Below, piece by piece: positions 26,436-35,447 of a stretch of 64,000 bases of DNA; the stretch's first letter is position 1; every line of letters begins with the position of its first letter. The DNA is from JAVKBW01 sp964352715. Lineage in GTDB: Bacteria; Pseudomonadota; Alphaproteobacteria; UBA8366; Aestuariispiraceae. The stretch covers positions 71,366 through 135,365 of the forward strand of contig CAYGSU010000001.1 in NCBI GenBank assembly GCA_964352715.1, written 5' to 3'. The position numbers and the translations under genes are program-made. The notes under the pieces were generated by a model. The model made no database searches, was not told the DNA's origin, and saw only the letters and a list, made by a program, of their open reading frames with translations.

Positions 26436-28853
26436 CTAAGCCGCTTCGGCCGCAGGCGTGGCGGCGGGTCCGGTTTCGCGGACCGGGGTCCAGGTAAGGT
26501 CACCGGTATAGCGCTGTGTCATCCGGCCCTGGTCATCGAGCGCGAACAGGTGAAGCCATCGATTGTCGAACAGCGCCTGAACATCCGGATGCCGGTCCAG
26601 AATGCCGTTCATTGCTTTGGTCGGCGCTTCAATACACACGGAAAGCCGCAGTGGTTCGTGCATCAGGCGTTCTCCGTCATGCACCGATTGCCAGGGAAGG
26701 CCCGGGCGGAGAAGCCCGCCATTACCTTCAACAACGCCGATGCCGCCGGTGACGTTGTGCAACAGCTTGTTTCCGCCACCGAAGACCTGCGGTGCGGTTG
26801 CCGAACCATAGTATTGAAGGCTGATCCAGCTGGCGACCACGACCGGCGCTGTCATGATCAGTTCGAGCACCGAAAAACCTTCGTCCTTTCGCCAATCGTA
26901 ATCATGCAGGAAGGCCCTGCCGTCGAACGTCCTGCCGGATGTCCGGGACCGGGGTGCGGCGATGAATGCCTTGCAGCCCGCAAGGGCCCATTCCGGGCGG
27001 GTCTCTGACCAGTCATGCCGTCGCGCCGCGATGTCGGATTCAGTTTTTGCGCGGGGAAGTCGTTGTGCGCGTTCCGTCCGGCTTAGCCTGCCTGCTGCCA
27101 GGAGCCAGCCTTTGCTTTTTGCAATTTTTTCGGAATGCGCAGAGGACGGATGATCGCCATCGTACAGGGTTACGGCGTCGCCGGTCGTGTCATGCAGGCC
27201 GGCAATAAACAGCGTGTCTTCGGGAATTTCAATTCCCTTGCGCTTCAGACCATCGCGTACCTGAGTGTCATTCAGAAGCGACGCGAGAAGCCGGGCGTTG
27301 ACATCCCCCGGATAGCCGCCGCAGGCCCCGCAATGCAGGGCGCTTGCATGCGGGTTGTTGACCACAGTCGCGCCGTGGCCGACAAGCAGGACAAGCGGTG
27401 CGAAGTTTTCGGTCAGCGACATCGCCCGCAAGATCGTCTCGGCCGCGCCAAGCCGGGCGGAAATATCCAGCACCGGATCAAGGCGGGGCGCAGGTTCCGC
27501 AGGAACCTTCAGCTTGGGGATACCCAGCGCATCCCAAAGAAGCTTTCCGACATAAATCGGTCCCGTTGCCTCAACGAAAGCAAACGAGGAAATTGCTGCG
27601 AACTTGAAACGGCCCCAGGCACGCTTGGCGCGTCGGGCGAACCGAAGGGCCGTGTCCGATTCAGCCGATTCCGGGCCACCGGACCGGGACTGCAAACCGG
27701 GGGAGAGCAGGACCGGCAGCCGGCATTCCTCGACATCGGACGCAAAGGCGTGATGCGCCGTCCCCAACCCGAAGAACCCGGCAAAGCCCAGTGTCCGGAT
27801 TGCGGGGTCAAGGCTTTCAAGCGAACGGCGGAAGACTTCCGAGCGTACATCGATGCAGAAGGCTGCCTGCACTGCCGGGCGACCCTCGGTTTTCACGGAT
27901 GGATTGCTTAATGTTTCGGCAAGGTCTCGCTGGCTGGCCCGTTCCACCGATTCCTGAAGAATTTCATCAATCACGCTGTCCGGTGTGGGGCAGACAGGGG
28001 CGACGTGCCCGTCGCATGCAGCGGACCAGCGCGCGTCTATCGCCTCCCTGTGTATCTCATACAGCGCCTGTTCCCATACCAGCCGGATTGCCAAAAGATC
28101 GACAATCGTCGCATCGCCGCCGCCGGCCAGTTCGGCTTTCCACAGCTGGTACCGCGCGTAGTGCGACCAGCCGCCGAGACTTGTCAGCAGCGCATGGAAA
28201 TAGGTCGGCAGCGCCGCTTCGGTGAGGCCAAGCCGCTGCACCGCGTTTTCGATAGCGGCCAGCGCAGTGTCAGGCCCATCGGCGACATGCCGCGCGAATC
28301 CCTTCAGCCCGAGGATTTCCGGCGTCAGATCGTGCATGGCGAAAGCCCGCCATGCCGCGAACACCGACTTTGCTTTCGGGGCGGCCCATAGCGCCTGGCC
28401 CGTGTCGAACTGGGCGGCGGCCCAGGCGCCGAACCGGTCGGCGATCAGGCCTGGCCAGTCGGTGCCGCTTGCTTCCGCGGCAAGGTCGGCGATATTCGGC
28501 AACCGGTCGGGTTCGGGGCCGGGTTTTTCCGCTGCGGCCTTTGCAGCTGCCACCGATGCGGGGCGTAACGCAGCGGGCGCGGTCTCCAGCGCTGCTTCGA
28601 TATCCGCATCGGTGATCGTACCGGACCGAATTCTTTCGGCATACCAGGCGCGCGGCATCGTTACCGCAATCCCGCCGACCCTGGCAAGGCGCGGCCCGAC
28701 AGTCGAAAGCCGCTCGTTCGTCTGCCCGAGATAAGGGTTCACCGCGACGCTGGAGGCGAGAGGCCATACCGGCGGGATCGCCCTTGTGGCATGATCAATG
28801 GCAGCGCGGATGGCATCGCTGTGCGGTGGATGAAGAACAGACATCATGGTCAT
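26436..28853 (-). CDS. dabA: DabA, inorganic carbon accumulation subunit (DUF2309/UPF0753)
   Basis: 805 residues. The zinc-site residues known for DabA are visible: Cys and Asp in CIDVRSEVF (about residue 330), and His and Cys in VGHGATVVNNPHASALHCGACGG (cited as GHGATVVNN and LHCGACGG, about 490-510). DabA is a beta-carbonic-anhydrase-like protein that, with the membrane subunit DabB, takes up CO2 or bicarbonate using the proton gradient. Its start codon overlaps the DabB stop (ATGA), indicating translational coupling. The pair lies divergent from a LysR gene. In a heterotroph this supports anaplerotic carboxylation at low CO2. Confidence 0.9.
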   Translation of the reverse strand: MTMMSVLHPPHSDAIRAAIDHATRAIPPVWPLASSVAVNPYLGQTNERLSTVGPRLARVGGIAVTMPRAWYAERIRSGTITDADIEAALETAPAALRPASVAAAKAAAEKPGPEPDRLPNIADLAAEASGTDWPGLIADRFGAWAAAQFDTGQALWAAPKAKSVFAAWRAFAMHDLTPEILGLKGFARHVADGPDTALAAIENAVQRLGLTEAALPTYFHALLTSLGGWSHYARYQLWKAELAGGGDATIVDLLAIRLVWEQALYEIHREAIDARWSAACDGHVAPVCPTPDSVIDEILQESVERASQRDLAETLSNPSVKTEGRPAVQAAFCIDVRSEVFRRSLESLDPAIRTLGFAGFFGLGTAHHAFASDVEECRLPVLLSPGLQSRSGGPESAESDTALRFARRAKRAWGRFKFAAISSFAFVEATGPIYVGKLLWDALGIPKLKVPAEPAPRLDPVLDISARLGAAETILRAMSLTENFAPLVLLVGHGATVVNNPHASALHCGACGGYPGDVNARLLASLLNDTQVRDGLKRKGIEIPEDTLFIAGLHDTTGDAVTLYDGDHPSSAHSEKIAKSKGWLLAAGRLSRTERAQRLPRAKTESDIAARRHDWSETRPEWALAGCKAFIAAPRSRTSGRTFDGRAFLHDYDWRKDEGFSVLELIMTAPVVVASWISLQYYGSATAPQVFGGGNKLLHNVTGGIGVVEGNGGLLRPGLPWQSVHDGERLMHEPLRLSVCIEAPTKAMNGILDRHPDVQALFDNRWLHLFALDDQGRMTQRYTGDLTWTPVRETGPAATPAAEAA

Positions 28854-30427
28854 TCTGCTTTCTTTGTATTAAAAACGCAGCGGGTTGACCAGCCGGCAAG
28901 AAGCCGGTCGAGGATCGCGTTGACGTAAAGCCCGTTTGAAAGATGCACCCGCAGCGCCCCTGCGGCCGGATGGCCGACCCAGAGCGGGAAGCATGCCTGA
29001 ACGAAGGCGATGGCGCCGAAGCTGACGATCAGAAGGGTCATCACCGCCCATTCCAGTGCGCCGGGCGCCGGCGTCGCCGGCAGCGTGCCTGCAGTCAGAA
29101 ATTCGGCGCCGGTCTGAAGAGAGAAATAACCGATAGCGGTGGCCACCGAATAGGCGAAGGTCCGCAGCGTCAGGGCGCGCGGTGCTGTATCGGCCAGCCC
29201 TTGCGCCAGAAGATAGGCGACGCCGAGGATCAGAATAACGCCCAGCGCGATTGCCTGTATCGATTTGTCAACAAAGCCGAAGGCAAAGGCAACGGCAGCG
29301 TAGATCACGAGCGCCATGCCGAAGGCGCGGGCGACGGCGCTGAGCTGTGGCACGGCGATTGGCCCCGGTCGCCGGATTGCAGTGACGATATCGACTGCCA
29401 TGCCCGAGGCCAGAAACGCATGCGCCTTGTAGAGCGAATGCGCCACGATATGCAGCAGCGCAATCGGGAACAGGGCAAGCCCGCATTGCAGCGTCATGAA
29501 ACCCATCTGTGCAATCGTCGACCACGCGAGTGAGGTTTTCACCGTCGGTTGGGTCAACATCACAAGTCCACCGAGAACGGCGGTGAAGCCGCCGATAATG
29601 GCGATCACGGCCAGCACGCCGGGGGATAGCAGCATGACGTCGGCGAAGCGGATCATCAGAAAACCGCCGGCGTTGACCAGGCCTGCATGCAGCAACGCCG
29701 ATACCGGCGTCGGCGTTTCCATGACCTCGGTCAGCCAGCCGTGCGTGGGGAATTGTGCGGATTTCAGAAGGGCCGCAACGGCCAGAAACCCTGCCGCCCA
29801 GATGCCGGCAATCGGCGCGGTCATGCCCGAACCGGCCGCGGCAAGGATCGCGCCGATATCGGCGGTACCGTAGGCCACGCCAAGCAGAATGGCGGCAATC
29901 AACAGCGCACCGTCGCTGATCCGGGCGGTGATCCACTTCTTGCGCGCCGCCCGTTGCGCCTGCGCCCGGTCCGGGTAGAACAGCAGCAACCGGTGCAGGA
30001 AGACACTGGTGCCGATCCAGGCCAGCACGAACACGATGAGCGACCCGGCCTGAACCAGCAGCAGGACGGCGGCAAGCGTGAGAGAAATCCAGCCGGTAAA
30101 GGGCCCCTGCCGGGCCTCGCCATCAAGATAGGTCGATGCGTACCGAACGACGATCCAGCCTATGGATGATACCAGCAGCAGCATGACGACGCTGACAATA
30201 TCGGTTCGGCTGACTGCGCCGAATGACGCTACGCCCGGCAGCCCGGTATCGCCCGGACCGTCGACCGCCAGATACACTGCCGTGGCGACCGAGGCGGCGA
30301 AAGCGGCGAGGGCGGCTGCCTCGACGACCCTCAACATGACGCGTGGCCTGAAGGAAGGGCCGGCAAATGCAGCCAGGGCGGCGAGCCCGTACAGTACAGG
30401 CGCGGCTAGCGGCAGCAGGTATGTCAT
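28850..30427 (-). CDS. dabB: DabB, proton-conducting membrane subunit (NuoL/MrpA-like)
   Basis: 525 residues with about thirteen transmembrane helices and the proton-antiporter core. It includes ESSIGW-like VSSIGWIVVRYASTYLDGE (about 85-103), a lysine in FLKSAQFPTHGWL (about 232; here LLKSAQFPTHGWLTEVM), and HAGLVNAGGFLMIRF (about 258). It is the membrane partner of DabA and is related to complex I subunit NuoL. The gene overlaps dabA by 4 bases. The DabAB promoter region is shared with the divergent LysR gene. Confidence 0.88.
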   Translation of the reverse strand: MTYLLPLAAPVLYGLAALAAFAGPSFRPRVMLRVVEAAALAAFAASVATAVYLAVDGPGDTGLPGVASFGAVSRTDIVSVVMLLLVSSIGWIVVRYASTYLDGEARQGPFTGWISLTLAAVLLLVQAGSLIVFVLAWIGTSVFLHRLLLFYPDRAQAQRAARKKWITARISDGALLIAAILLGVAYGTADIGAILAAAGSGMTAPIAGIWAAGFLAVAALLKSAQFPTHGWLTEVMETPTPVSALLHAGLVNAGGFLMIRFADVMLLSPGVLAVIAIIGGFTAVLGGLVMLTQPTVKTSLAWSTIAQMGFMTLQCGLALFPIALLHIVAHSLYKAHAFLASGMAVDIVTAIRRPGPIAVPQLSAVARAFGMALVIYAAVAFAFGFVDKSIQAIALGVILILGVAYLLAQGLADTAPRALTLRTFAYSVATAIGYFSLQTGAEFLTAGTLPATPAPGALEWAVMTLLIVSFGAIAFVQACFPLWVGHPAAGALRVHLSNGLYVNAILDRLLAGWSTRCVFNTKKAE

Positions 30428-30518
30428 AGTCGATCTCCGGACCAGGAAGACGTGAAGGTGGTGCCGGCTGACTACGTGGTTCGCTAAAGAAAGAAAAATA
30501 CATTGTTCTCATTAAAAT

Positions 30519-30536
30519 GTTCTGTTTAATAGAACG
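30519..30536. promoter_or_regulatory. LysR-type box upstream of the LysR gene and dabBA
   Basis: GTTCTGTTTAATAGAAC, an inverted repeat of T-N11-A type immediately before the LysR start codon, with a related GTTCTCATTAAAATGTTCT stretch upstream. Boundaries are uncertain by a base or two. It fits an autoregulatory LysR site in the divergent dabB-LysR intergenic region. Confidence 0.45.
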
Positions 30537-31448
30537 ATGGCGAACTTCAACTATCACCACCTTCGGTACTTCCGCGCCGTTGCCCATGACGGCAACCTGA
30601 CGCGCACGGCGTCTCGCCTGAACGTTTCGCAATCCGCGCTGTCGACGCAGATCCGGCATCTGGAAGAGCGTCTGGGCCATGCGCTGTTCGAGCGAAAGGG
30701 GCGGGAATTGCACCTGACGGAAGCCGGACGAATTGCGCTGGACCACGCCGACCAGATTTTCTCGACCGGTGAGGAATTGCTTGAGGTGCTCAAACAGGAA
30801 AGCAGACCGCAACAGGCGATCCGCATCGGCGCGCTGGCGACGTTGTCGAGAAACTTCCAGACCGCCTTTGTCCGGCCCATTCTCGGCCGGGCGGATGTGG
30901 AGGTGATCCTGCGATCCGGCTCAACGCCGGATCTGGTCGACGGACTTGAAACGCTGAACTTCGATCTTGTCCTGCTGAACCAGCCGTTGTCGCGCGAGAC
31001 GGGCAAACCTTATGTGTCGCATCGGCTTGCCGAACAACAGGTCGTGCTAGTCGGATCGCCGCAACGGATCCTGCCAGACCGTACCCTTCCCGTGCTTCTG
31101 TCTGAAAACCCGCTGATATTGCCGACGCCGGAAAGCGGCATCCGCACGGCATTCGACGCGCTGGCCGACCGGCTTGGCGTGCGGCCGCAAATCGCGGCAG
31201 AGGCCGACGACATGGCGATGATGCGGCTTCTGGCGCGCGAGGGCATCGGGCTTGCGGTGCTGCCGCCGATTGTCGTCAAGGACGAGCTGGAAAACGGTCT
31301 TCTGGTGGAAGCAAGCACGCCGCTGGGCATCGCCGAGATGTTTTATGCCGTAACGATCGAGCGGCGTTTCCCCAACCCGCTGATCCGTGAACTGCTGCCG
31401 GCGGATGAGGGCGGGGCTGAGCAAAACCTATCTGTAACAAAACTGTAA
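30537..31448 (+). CDS. LysR family transcriptional regulator (NhaR-like), divergent from dabBA
   Basis: 303 residues. The N-terminal helix-turn-helix is at about 5-65 (YHHLRYFRAVAHDGNLTRTA and LNVSQSALSTQIRHLEERLG), and the effector-binding domain follows from about 90. The opening NFNYHHLRYF is like that of NhaR. Divergence from dabBA and the box at its start suggest it senses ion or carbon status and regulates dabBA; that is inference from arrangement. A second LysR gene of different type lies in the island at 41513. Confidence 0.85.
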   Translation: MANFNYHHLRYFRAVAHDGNLTRTASRLNVSQSALSTQIRHLEERLGHALFERKGRELHLTEAGRIALDHADQIFSTGEELLEVLKQESRPQQAIRIGALATLSRNFQTAFVRPILGRADVEVILRSGSTPDLVDGLETLNFDLVLLNQPLSRETGKPYVSHRLAEQQVVLVGSPQRILPDRTLPVLLSENPLILPTPESGIRTAFDALADRLGVRPQIAAEADDMAMMRLLAREGIGLAVLPPIVVKDELENGLLVEASTPLGIAEMFYAVTIERRFPNPLIRELLPADEGGAEQNLSVTKL

Positions 31449-31557
31449 TATAACACTTTTGTGGTATTGAATAGTGTTCAGTCTGGGTTGACGGCTCGAC
31501 ACATTGAACTTTCCCGTGTTTAGACGCCTGTCGAAGTAAAGCGCTCTATCTGCGACA

Positions 31558-32460
31558 TCACGAGTGGCGAAGTTGCATTGGTGTAACGCCCAGTGCCGTG
31601 CGAACCCGACGCGTAAGATGTGATTGACTGGAGAACCCTGTTTGATAAGCGACTTCTGAAATCGGCAACTGGGTTTCTGTCAGCAGTTTAACGGCCTGTT
31701 CGATGCGAATGCGCATGATGAATGTTCCCGGGGTTTCGCCTGTAGACGCCTTGAACTGCCGCGAAAAATAATATGGGCTCAGCTTCACAGAATCCGCGAG
31801 TTCAGATAGTCGAATGCGATCGCTTAATCTGGAGACAACCAGATCCCGGAGACCTTCGATCTGCCGCTTGCTCAGACCCTTGATACGCGGTTGGTTGGTT
31901 ATGACTGTTCCGTGATGAGCAATCCGCATCAGGCCCACAAGAATCAGGCGCGCCCTGGCATTCATTTCGCCCTTTCCCGGCGGGCACTTCTTTTCAGTCG
32001 CCCGGTCCAGATACGAGACAATATCTCGTTGCAGACATAAGTCGATCAGTCCGAAAAAGTCATGTGTTAACGGCGCTATATCCGAAAAACCTGATTCTTC
32101 AAGGAGGGTTTCTACCAAAGACTCGTTGAAGTACAGATGGCAATATTTTACGGCTTTCAGACTTTCCGATCTGAATGATCCACCGCTTCCCGGAAGCTGC
32201 AGCGATATGGCGCCTGTCCGCGCAGGCGTGTTTAATTCCGGCCGGTCGATGCGCCGCACTGTGGCGCCTGAGATATGATACGTCAGGACAAAATGCGGCA
32301 CGCCGGGAAAATCGGCGCTGTTTCCCAGCGCCATCTTGTGTACGACAAGCGGCATATCCCACTGCTCATCGAAACCATACAGCTTTGGCCACTCATTTCC
32401 GCCAAGTTTAGTGTAGGTCCTGCTGTGATCTGGAGGCGAACTGAATGAATGTTTTCCCAT
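31558..32460 (-). CDS. AraC family transcriptional regulator
   Basis: 300 residues. The C-terminal 100 residues form the AraC DNA-binding domain with LSELADSVKLSPYYFSRQFK (about 212-231) and SEVAYQTGFSSQSHLTRRVR (about 265-284). The N-terminal portion is an effector domain of unrecognised type. It is divergent from the isochorismatase-like hydrolase gene at 32637, so it probably regulates that gene and the downstream amidohydrolase and MFS genes. Confidence 0.82.
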   Translation of the reverse strand: MGKHSFSSPPDHSRTYTKLGGNEWPKLYGFDEQWDMPLVVHKMALGNSADFPGVPHFVLTYHISGATVRRIDRPELNTPARTGAISLQLPGSGGSFRSESLKAVKYCHLYFNESLVETLLEESGFSDIAPLTHDFFGLIDLCLQRDIVSYLDRATEKKCPPGKGEMNARARLILVGLMRIAHHGTVITNQPRIKGLSKRQIEGLRDLVVSRLSDRIRLSELADSVKLSPYYFSRQFKASTGETPGTFIMRIRIEQAVKLLTETQLPISEVAYQTGFSSQSHLTRRVRTALGVTPMQLRHS

Positions 32461-32636
32461 AACCAGGATATTTGCACAGTACTCCGCTACGTCAACAATT
32501 TGGACACACCGATAATCAGCGAGGGCAATCCGGTGACAAAATTACCGGCAAGCTGGTGGAAGAGGTTTTCCTTGATGCAGATAGGGTGATGCCTATTCGA
32601 CATAGATATCCAATTTCTTGCAAAAGGAGAACCCGA

Positions 32637-33338
32637 GTGACCACGAAACCTGATCTGCTGACACCGGAGAATTGCCAGCTCATCTTCATCGATCACCAGC
32701 CTCAAATGGCCTTTGGCGTTCAATCGATGGATCGGCAGACTCTCAAGAACAACACGGTTGCTCTGGCGAAGTCGGCAAAGGTGTTCAACATTCCAACGAC
32801 GATTACCACTGTCGAGACCGAGAGTTTCTCCGGGCATACTTATCCGGAACTTCTGGAGGTTTTCCCCGATCTGCCGTTGCTCGAACGAACCTCCATGAAT
32901 TCATGGGATGACCAGAAGGTGCGTGATGCTTTGGCGAAGAACGGGCGGAAAAAGGTGGTCGTTTCCGGACTGTGGACCGAAGTCTGCAACAATAGCTTCG
33001 CTTTTTCTGCAATGGCGGAAGGGGGATACGAAATATACATGGTCGCCGATGCATCCGGCGGCACCACGAAGGAAGCGCATGACTATGCAATGCAGCGGAT
33101 GATCCAGGCCGATGTGGTTCCCATGACATGGCAGCAGGTGCTTCTTGAATGGCAACGGGATTGGGCGCGCAAGGAAACCTATGACGCGACCCTGGCCATT
33201 GTTAAGGCACATTCAGGCGCCTACGGCATGGGCGTCGACTATGCCTACACCATGGTTCACAAGGGAGAAGAACGTGTTGTCCACGGCCCCCGGCTTGATC
33301 CTGTTCACGCCGATGCAGGAACGGTCGCTGCGGAGTAA
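32637..33338 (+). CDS. Isochorismatase-family cysteine hydrolase (YcaC-like)
   Basis: 233 residues from a GTG at 32637 preceded by AAAGGAG; the open frame upstream is not protein-like. The catalytic triad Asp-Lys-Cys of isochorismatase-like hydrolases fits FIDHQPQMAF (residue about 19), KVVVSGLWTEVC (about 105-116; cysteine at the end), and a lysine in between. YcaC-type enzymes hydrolyse amides or nitriles; the substrate is not known. It opens a plus-strand run with an amidohydrolase and an MFS exporter. About 175 bases separate it from the divergent AraC gene. Confidence 0.82.
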   Translation: MTTKPDLLTPENCQLIFIDHQPQMAFGVQSMDRQTLKNNTVALAKSAKVFNIPTTITTVETESFSGHTYPELLEVFPDLPLLERTSMNSWDDQKVRDALAKNGRKKVVVSGLWTEVCNNSFAFSAMAEGGYEIYMVADASGGTTKEAHDYAMQRMIQADVVPMTWQQVLLEWQRDWARKETYDATLAIVKAHSGAYGMGVDYAYTMVHKGEERVVHGPRLDPVHADAGTVAAE

Positions 33339-33437
33339 TCGCAGCGAAATCCTGTTGTTCGCTGCACCGGTGCATCGGCATCGGCGCGGCGTCGGCACAC
33401 CTTCATCTGACGCCTTGCCGTTTCAGCGAGATCCTGA

Positions 33438-35429
33438 ATGACCGATATACCGAAAAAGCGCGGTAGCAACGTCCCGTCCGACTGGACCCGTCGCAGGACA
33501 CTTAAAAGCGCCGGGGCTGCCGGCCTTGCGGTGTTGTCGCCCAGACTAGCACAATCACAACAGACGGAAGAAAGCACGATGCCAGATACCATCCTGCATA
33601 ACGGGAAAATCACTACCCTGGACCGTGACGCCTCTGACGTGCAGGCAATTGCGGTCAAGGATGGCCTTGTTGCCGCAATCGGCAGTGATGCCGATGTAGT
33701 GAGACTGGCAAACGCCGATACCGTAATAATCGACCTGAAGGGGCGACGTGTTATTCCGGGCCTGAACGACAGCCACACGCATCTGATACGGGGCGGGTTG
33801 AATTTCAATATGGAACTGCGCTGGGAAGGTGTGCCGTCCGTTGCTGATGCCTTGCGCATGCTGAAAGACCAGGCGGACAGGACGCCGGCGCCCCAATGGG
33901 TGCGGGTGGTTGGCGGATGGTCCGAGTTCCAGTTCTCCGAAAGACGGATGCCGACACTGGATGAAATTAACGCCGCTGCACCGGAAACGCCGGTGTTCGT
34001 TCTGCATCTGTACGGGCGGGCTCTGCTGAACCGGGCAGCGCTCGCAGTTCTCGGCATTACGAAGGACACGCCAAATCCACCAGGCGGGGTGATCGAACAT
34101 GACGGAAACGGAAACCCGACCGGGTTGTTGATCGCCAAGCCATCAGCGCTGATCCTTTATTCCACGCTGGCAAGCGGTCCGAAACTGCCGGTCCAGGATC
34201 AGATCAATTCAACCCGGCATTACATGCGGGAAATGAACCGGCTAGGCATCACGTCTGTGATCGACGCCGGCGGTGGAGGCCAGAATTATCCTGAAGACTA
34301 TGACGTGATTCAGCGCCTGCACGATGACGGTCTGCTGACCGTACGCATCGCCTATAATCTTTTCGCCCAGAAGGCCGGCGCGGAACTGTCCGATTATGAG
34401 CGGTGGGTCGGCATGACCGAGCCCGGCGCCGGCGATGACCTGTTGCGGATGAACGGTGCGGGAGAGAACCTGGCATGGTCGGCGGCCGATTTTGAAAACT
34501 TTCTTGAACCCCGGCCGGACCCCGCACCGGTAATGGAAAGCGAACTGGAACCGATTGTCGAGTTGCTGGCGACGAACAAGTGGCCGTTCCGCATCCATGC
34601 GACCTACAATGAAACCATCGACCGCTTTCTGACAGTCTTCGAGCGCGTAAACAGTCGACAGCCCTTTGAAACGAGATTCATCATCGATCACGCCGAAACC
34701 ATCGATGAGCGCAATATCGACAGGATCGCGGCGCTTGGCGGGGGCATCGCCACCCAGCACAGGATGGCGTTCCAGGGTGAGTATTTCGTTGACCGGTATG
34801 GGGCGGAAGCCGCAACAAACACTCCGCCGATCAACAAGATGCTGGCGGCCGGTCTGCCTGTCGGCGCAGGCACCGATGCAACGCGGGTTGCATCCTATGA
34901 CCCCTGGGTCGGCCTGTACTGGATGACAAGCGGCAAAACACTTGGCGGTCTTTCCCTTTACAACGATGACAATGTTCTCGATCGGGAAACGGCACTGAGG
35001 CTGTGGACCGCCGGGTCCGCGTGGTTTTCGGGAGAAGACGGGCGCAAGGGAACGTTGTCGCCCGGCAAGTATGCCGATCTGGCCGTGCTGTCTGCCGATT
35101 ATATGACGGTACCGGACAGGGAGATTCGCCATATCAACAGCGTCATGACGATGATGGGCGGCAAGGTCGTATACGGAGAGGGCGATTTCGGCGGCCTCGC
35201 CCCACCGGTTCCGACAGCCTCGCCCGGCTGGAGCCCGGTCAATTATGAACCGACCCCCGCTTCCCGGCCGGAGCTTGCCACGCATCGCGCCTGCAATGAC
35301 GGTTGCGGAAATTCGTGCAGTCTTCACGGCCACGATCACGGCATCGCCTGGACAAACCCGATTCCCATTTCAGACAGTGCAAAGAGCCGGTTCTGGGGCG
35401 CACTGGGGTGTTCGTGCTTTGCCGTCTGA
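33438..35429 (+). CDS. Tat-exported YtcJ-type amidohydrolase
   Basis: 663 residues. The N terminus has a twin-arginine-type signal WTRRRTLKSAGAAGLAVLS (about 16-34). The amidohydrolase fold follows with NDSHTHL metal ligands (about 108-114), a carboxylated-lysine/His region, FRIHATYNE near residue 385, and GAGTDATR near residue 475. It would act in the periplasm. The C-terminal 60 residues hold CNDGCGNSCSLHGHDHG, a Cys/His-rich stretch that could bind metal and is unusual for this family. It is part of the same run as the YcaC-like hydrolase and the MFS gene. Confidence 0.82.
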   Translation: MTDIPKKRGSNVPSDWTRRRTLKSAGAAGLAVLSPRLAQSQQTEESTMPDTILHNGKITTLDRDASDVQAIAVKDGLVAAIGSDADVVRLANADTVIIDLKGRRVIPGLNDSHTHLIRGGLNFNMELRWEGVPSVADALRMLKDQADRTPAPQWVRVVGGWSEFQFSERRMPTLDEINAAAPETPVFVLHLYGRALLNRAALAVLGITKDTPNPPGGVIEHDGNGNPTGLLIAKPSALILYSTLASGPKLPVQDQINSTRHYMREMNRLGITSVIDAGGGGQNYPEDYDVIQRLHDDGLLTVRIAYNLFAQKAGAELSDYERWVGMTEPGAGDDLLRMNGAGENLAWSAADFENFLEPRPDPAPVMESELEPIVELLATNKWPFRIHATYNETIDRFLTVFERVNSRQPFETRFIIDHAETIDERNIDRIAALGGGIATQHRMAFQGEYFVDRYGAEAATNTPPINKMLAAGLPVGAGTDATRVASYDPWVGLYWMTSGKTLGGLSLYNDDNVLDRETALRLWTAGSAWFSGEDGRKGTLSPGKYADLAVLSADYMTVPDREIRHINSVMTMMGGKVVYGEGDFGGLAPPVPTASPGWSPVNYEPTPASRPELATHRACNDGCGNSCSLHGHDHGIAWTNPIPISDSAKSRFWGALGCSCFAV

Positions 35430-35447
35430 CAGGGCTGGATCTATAGC

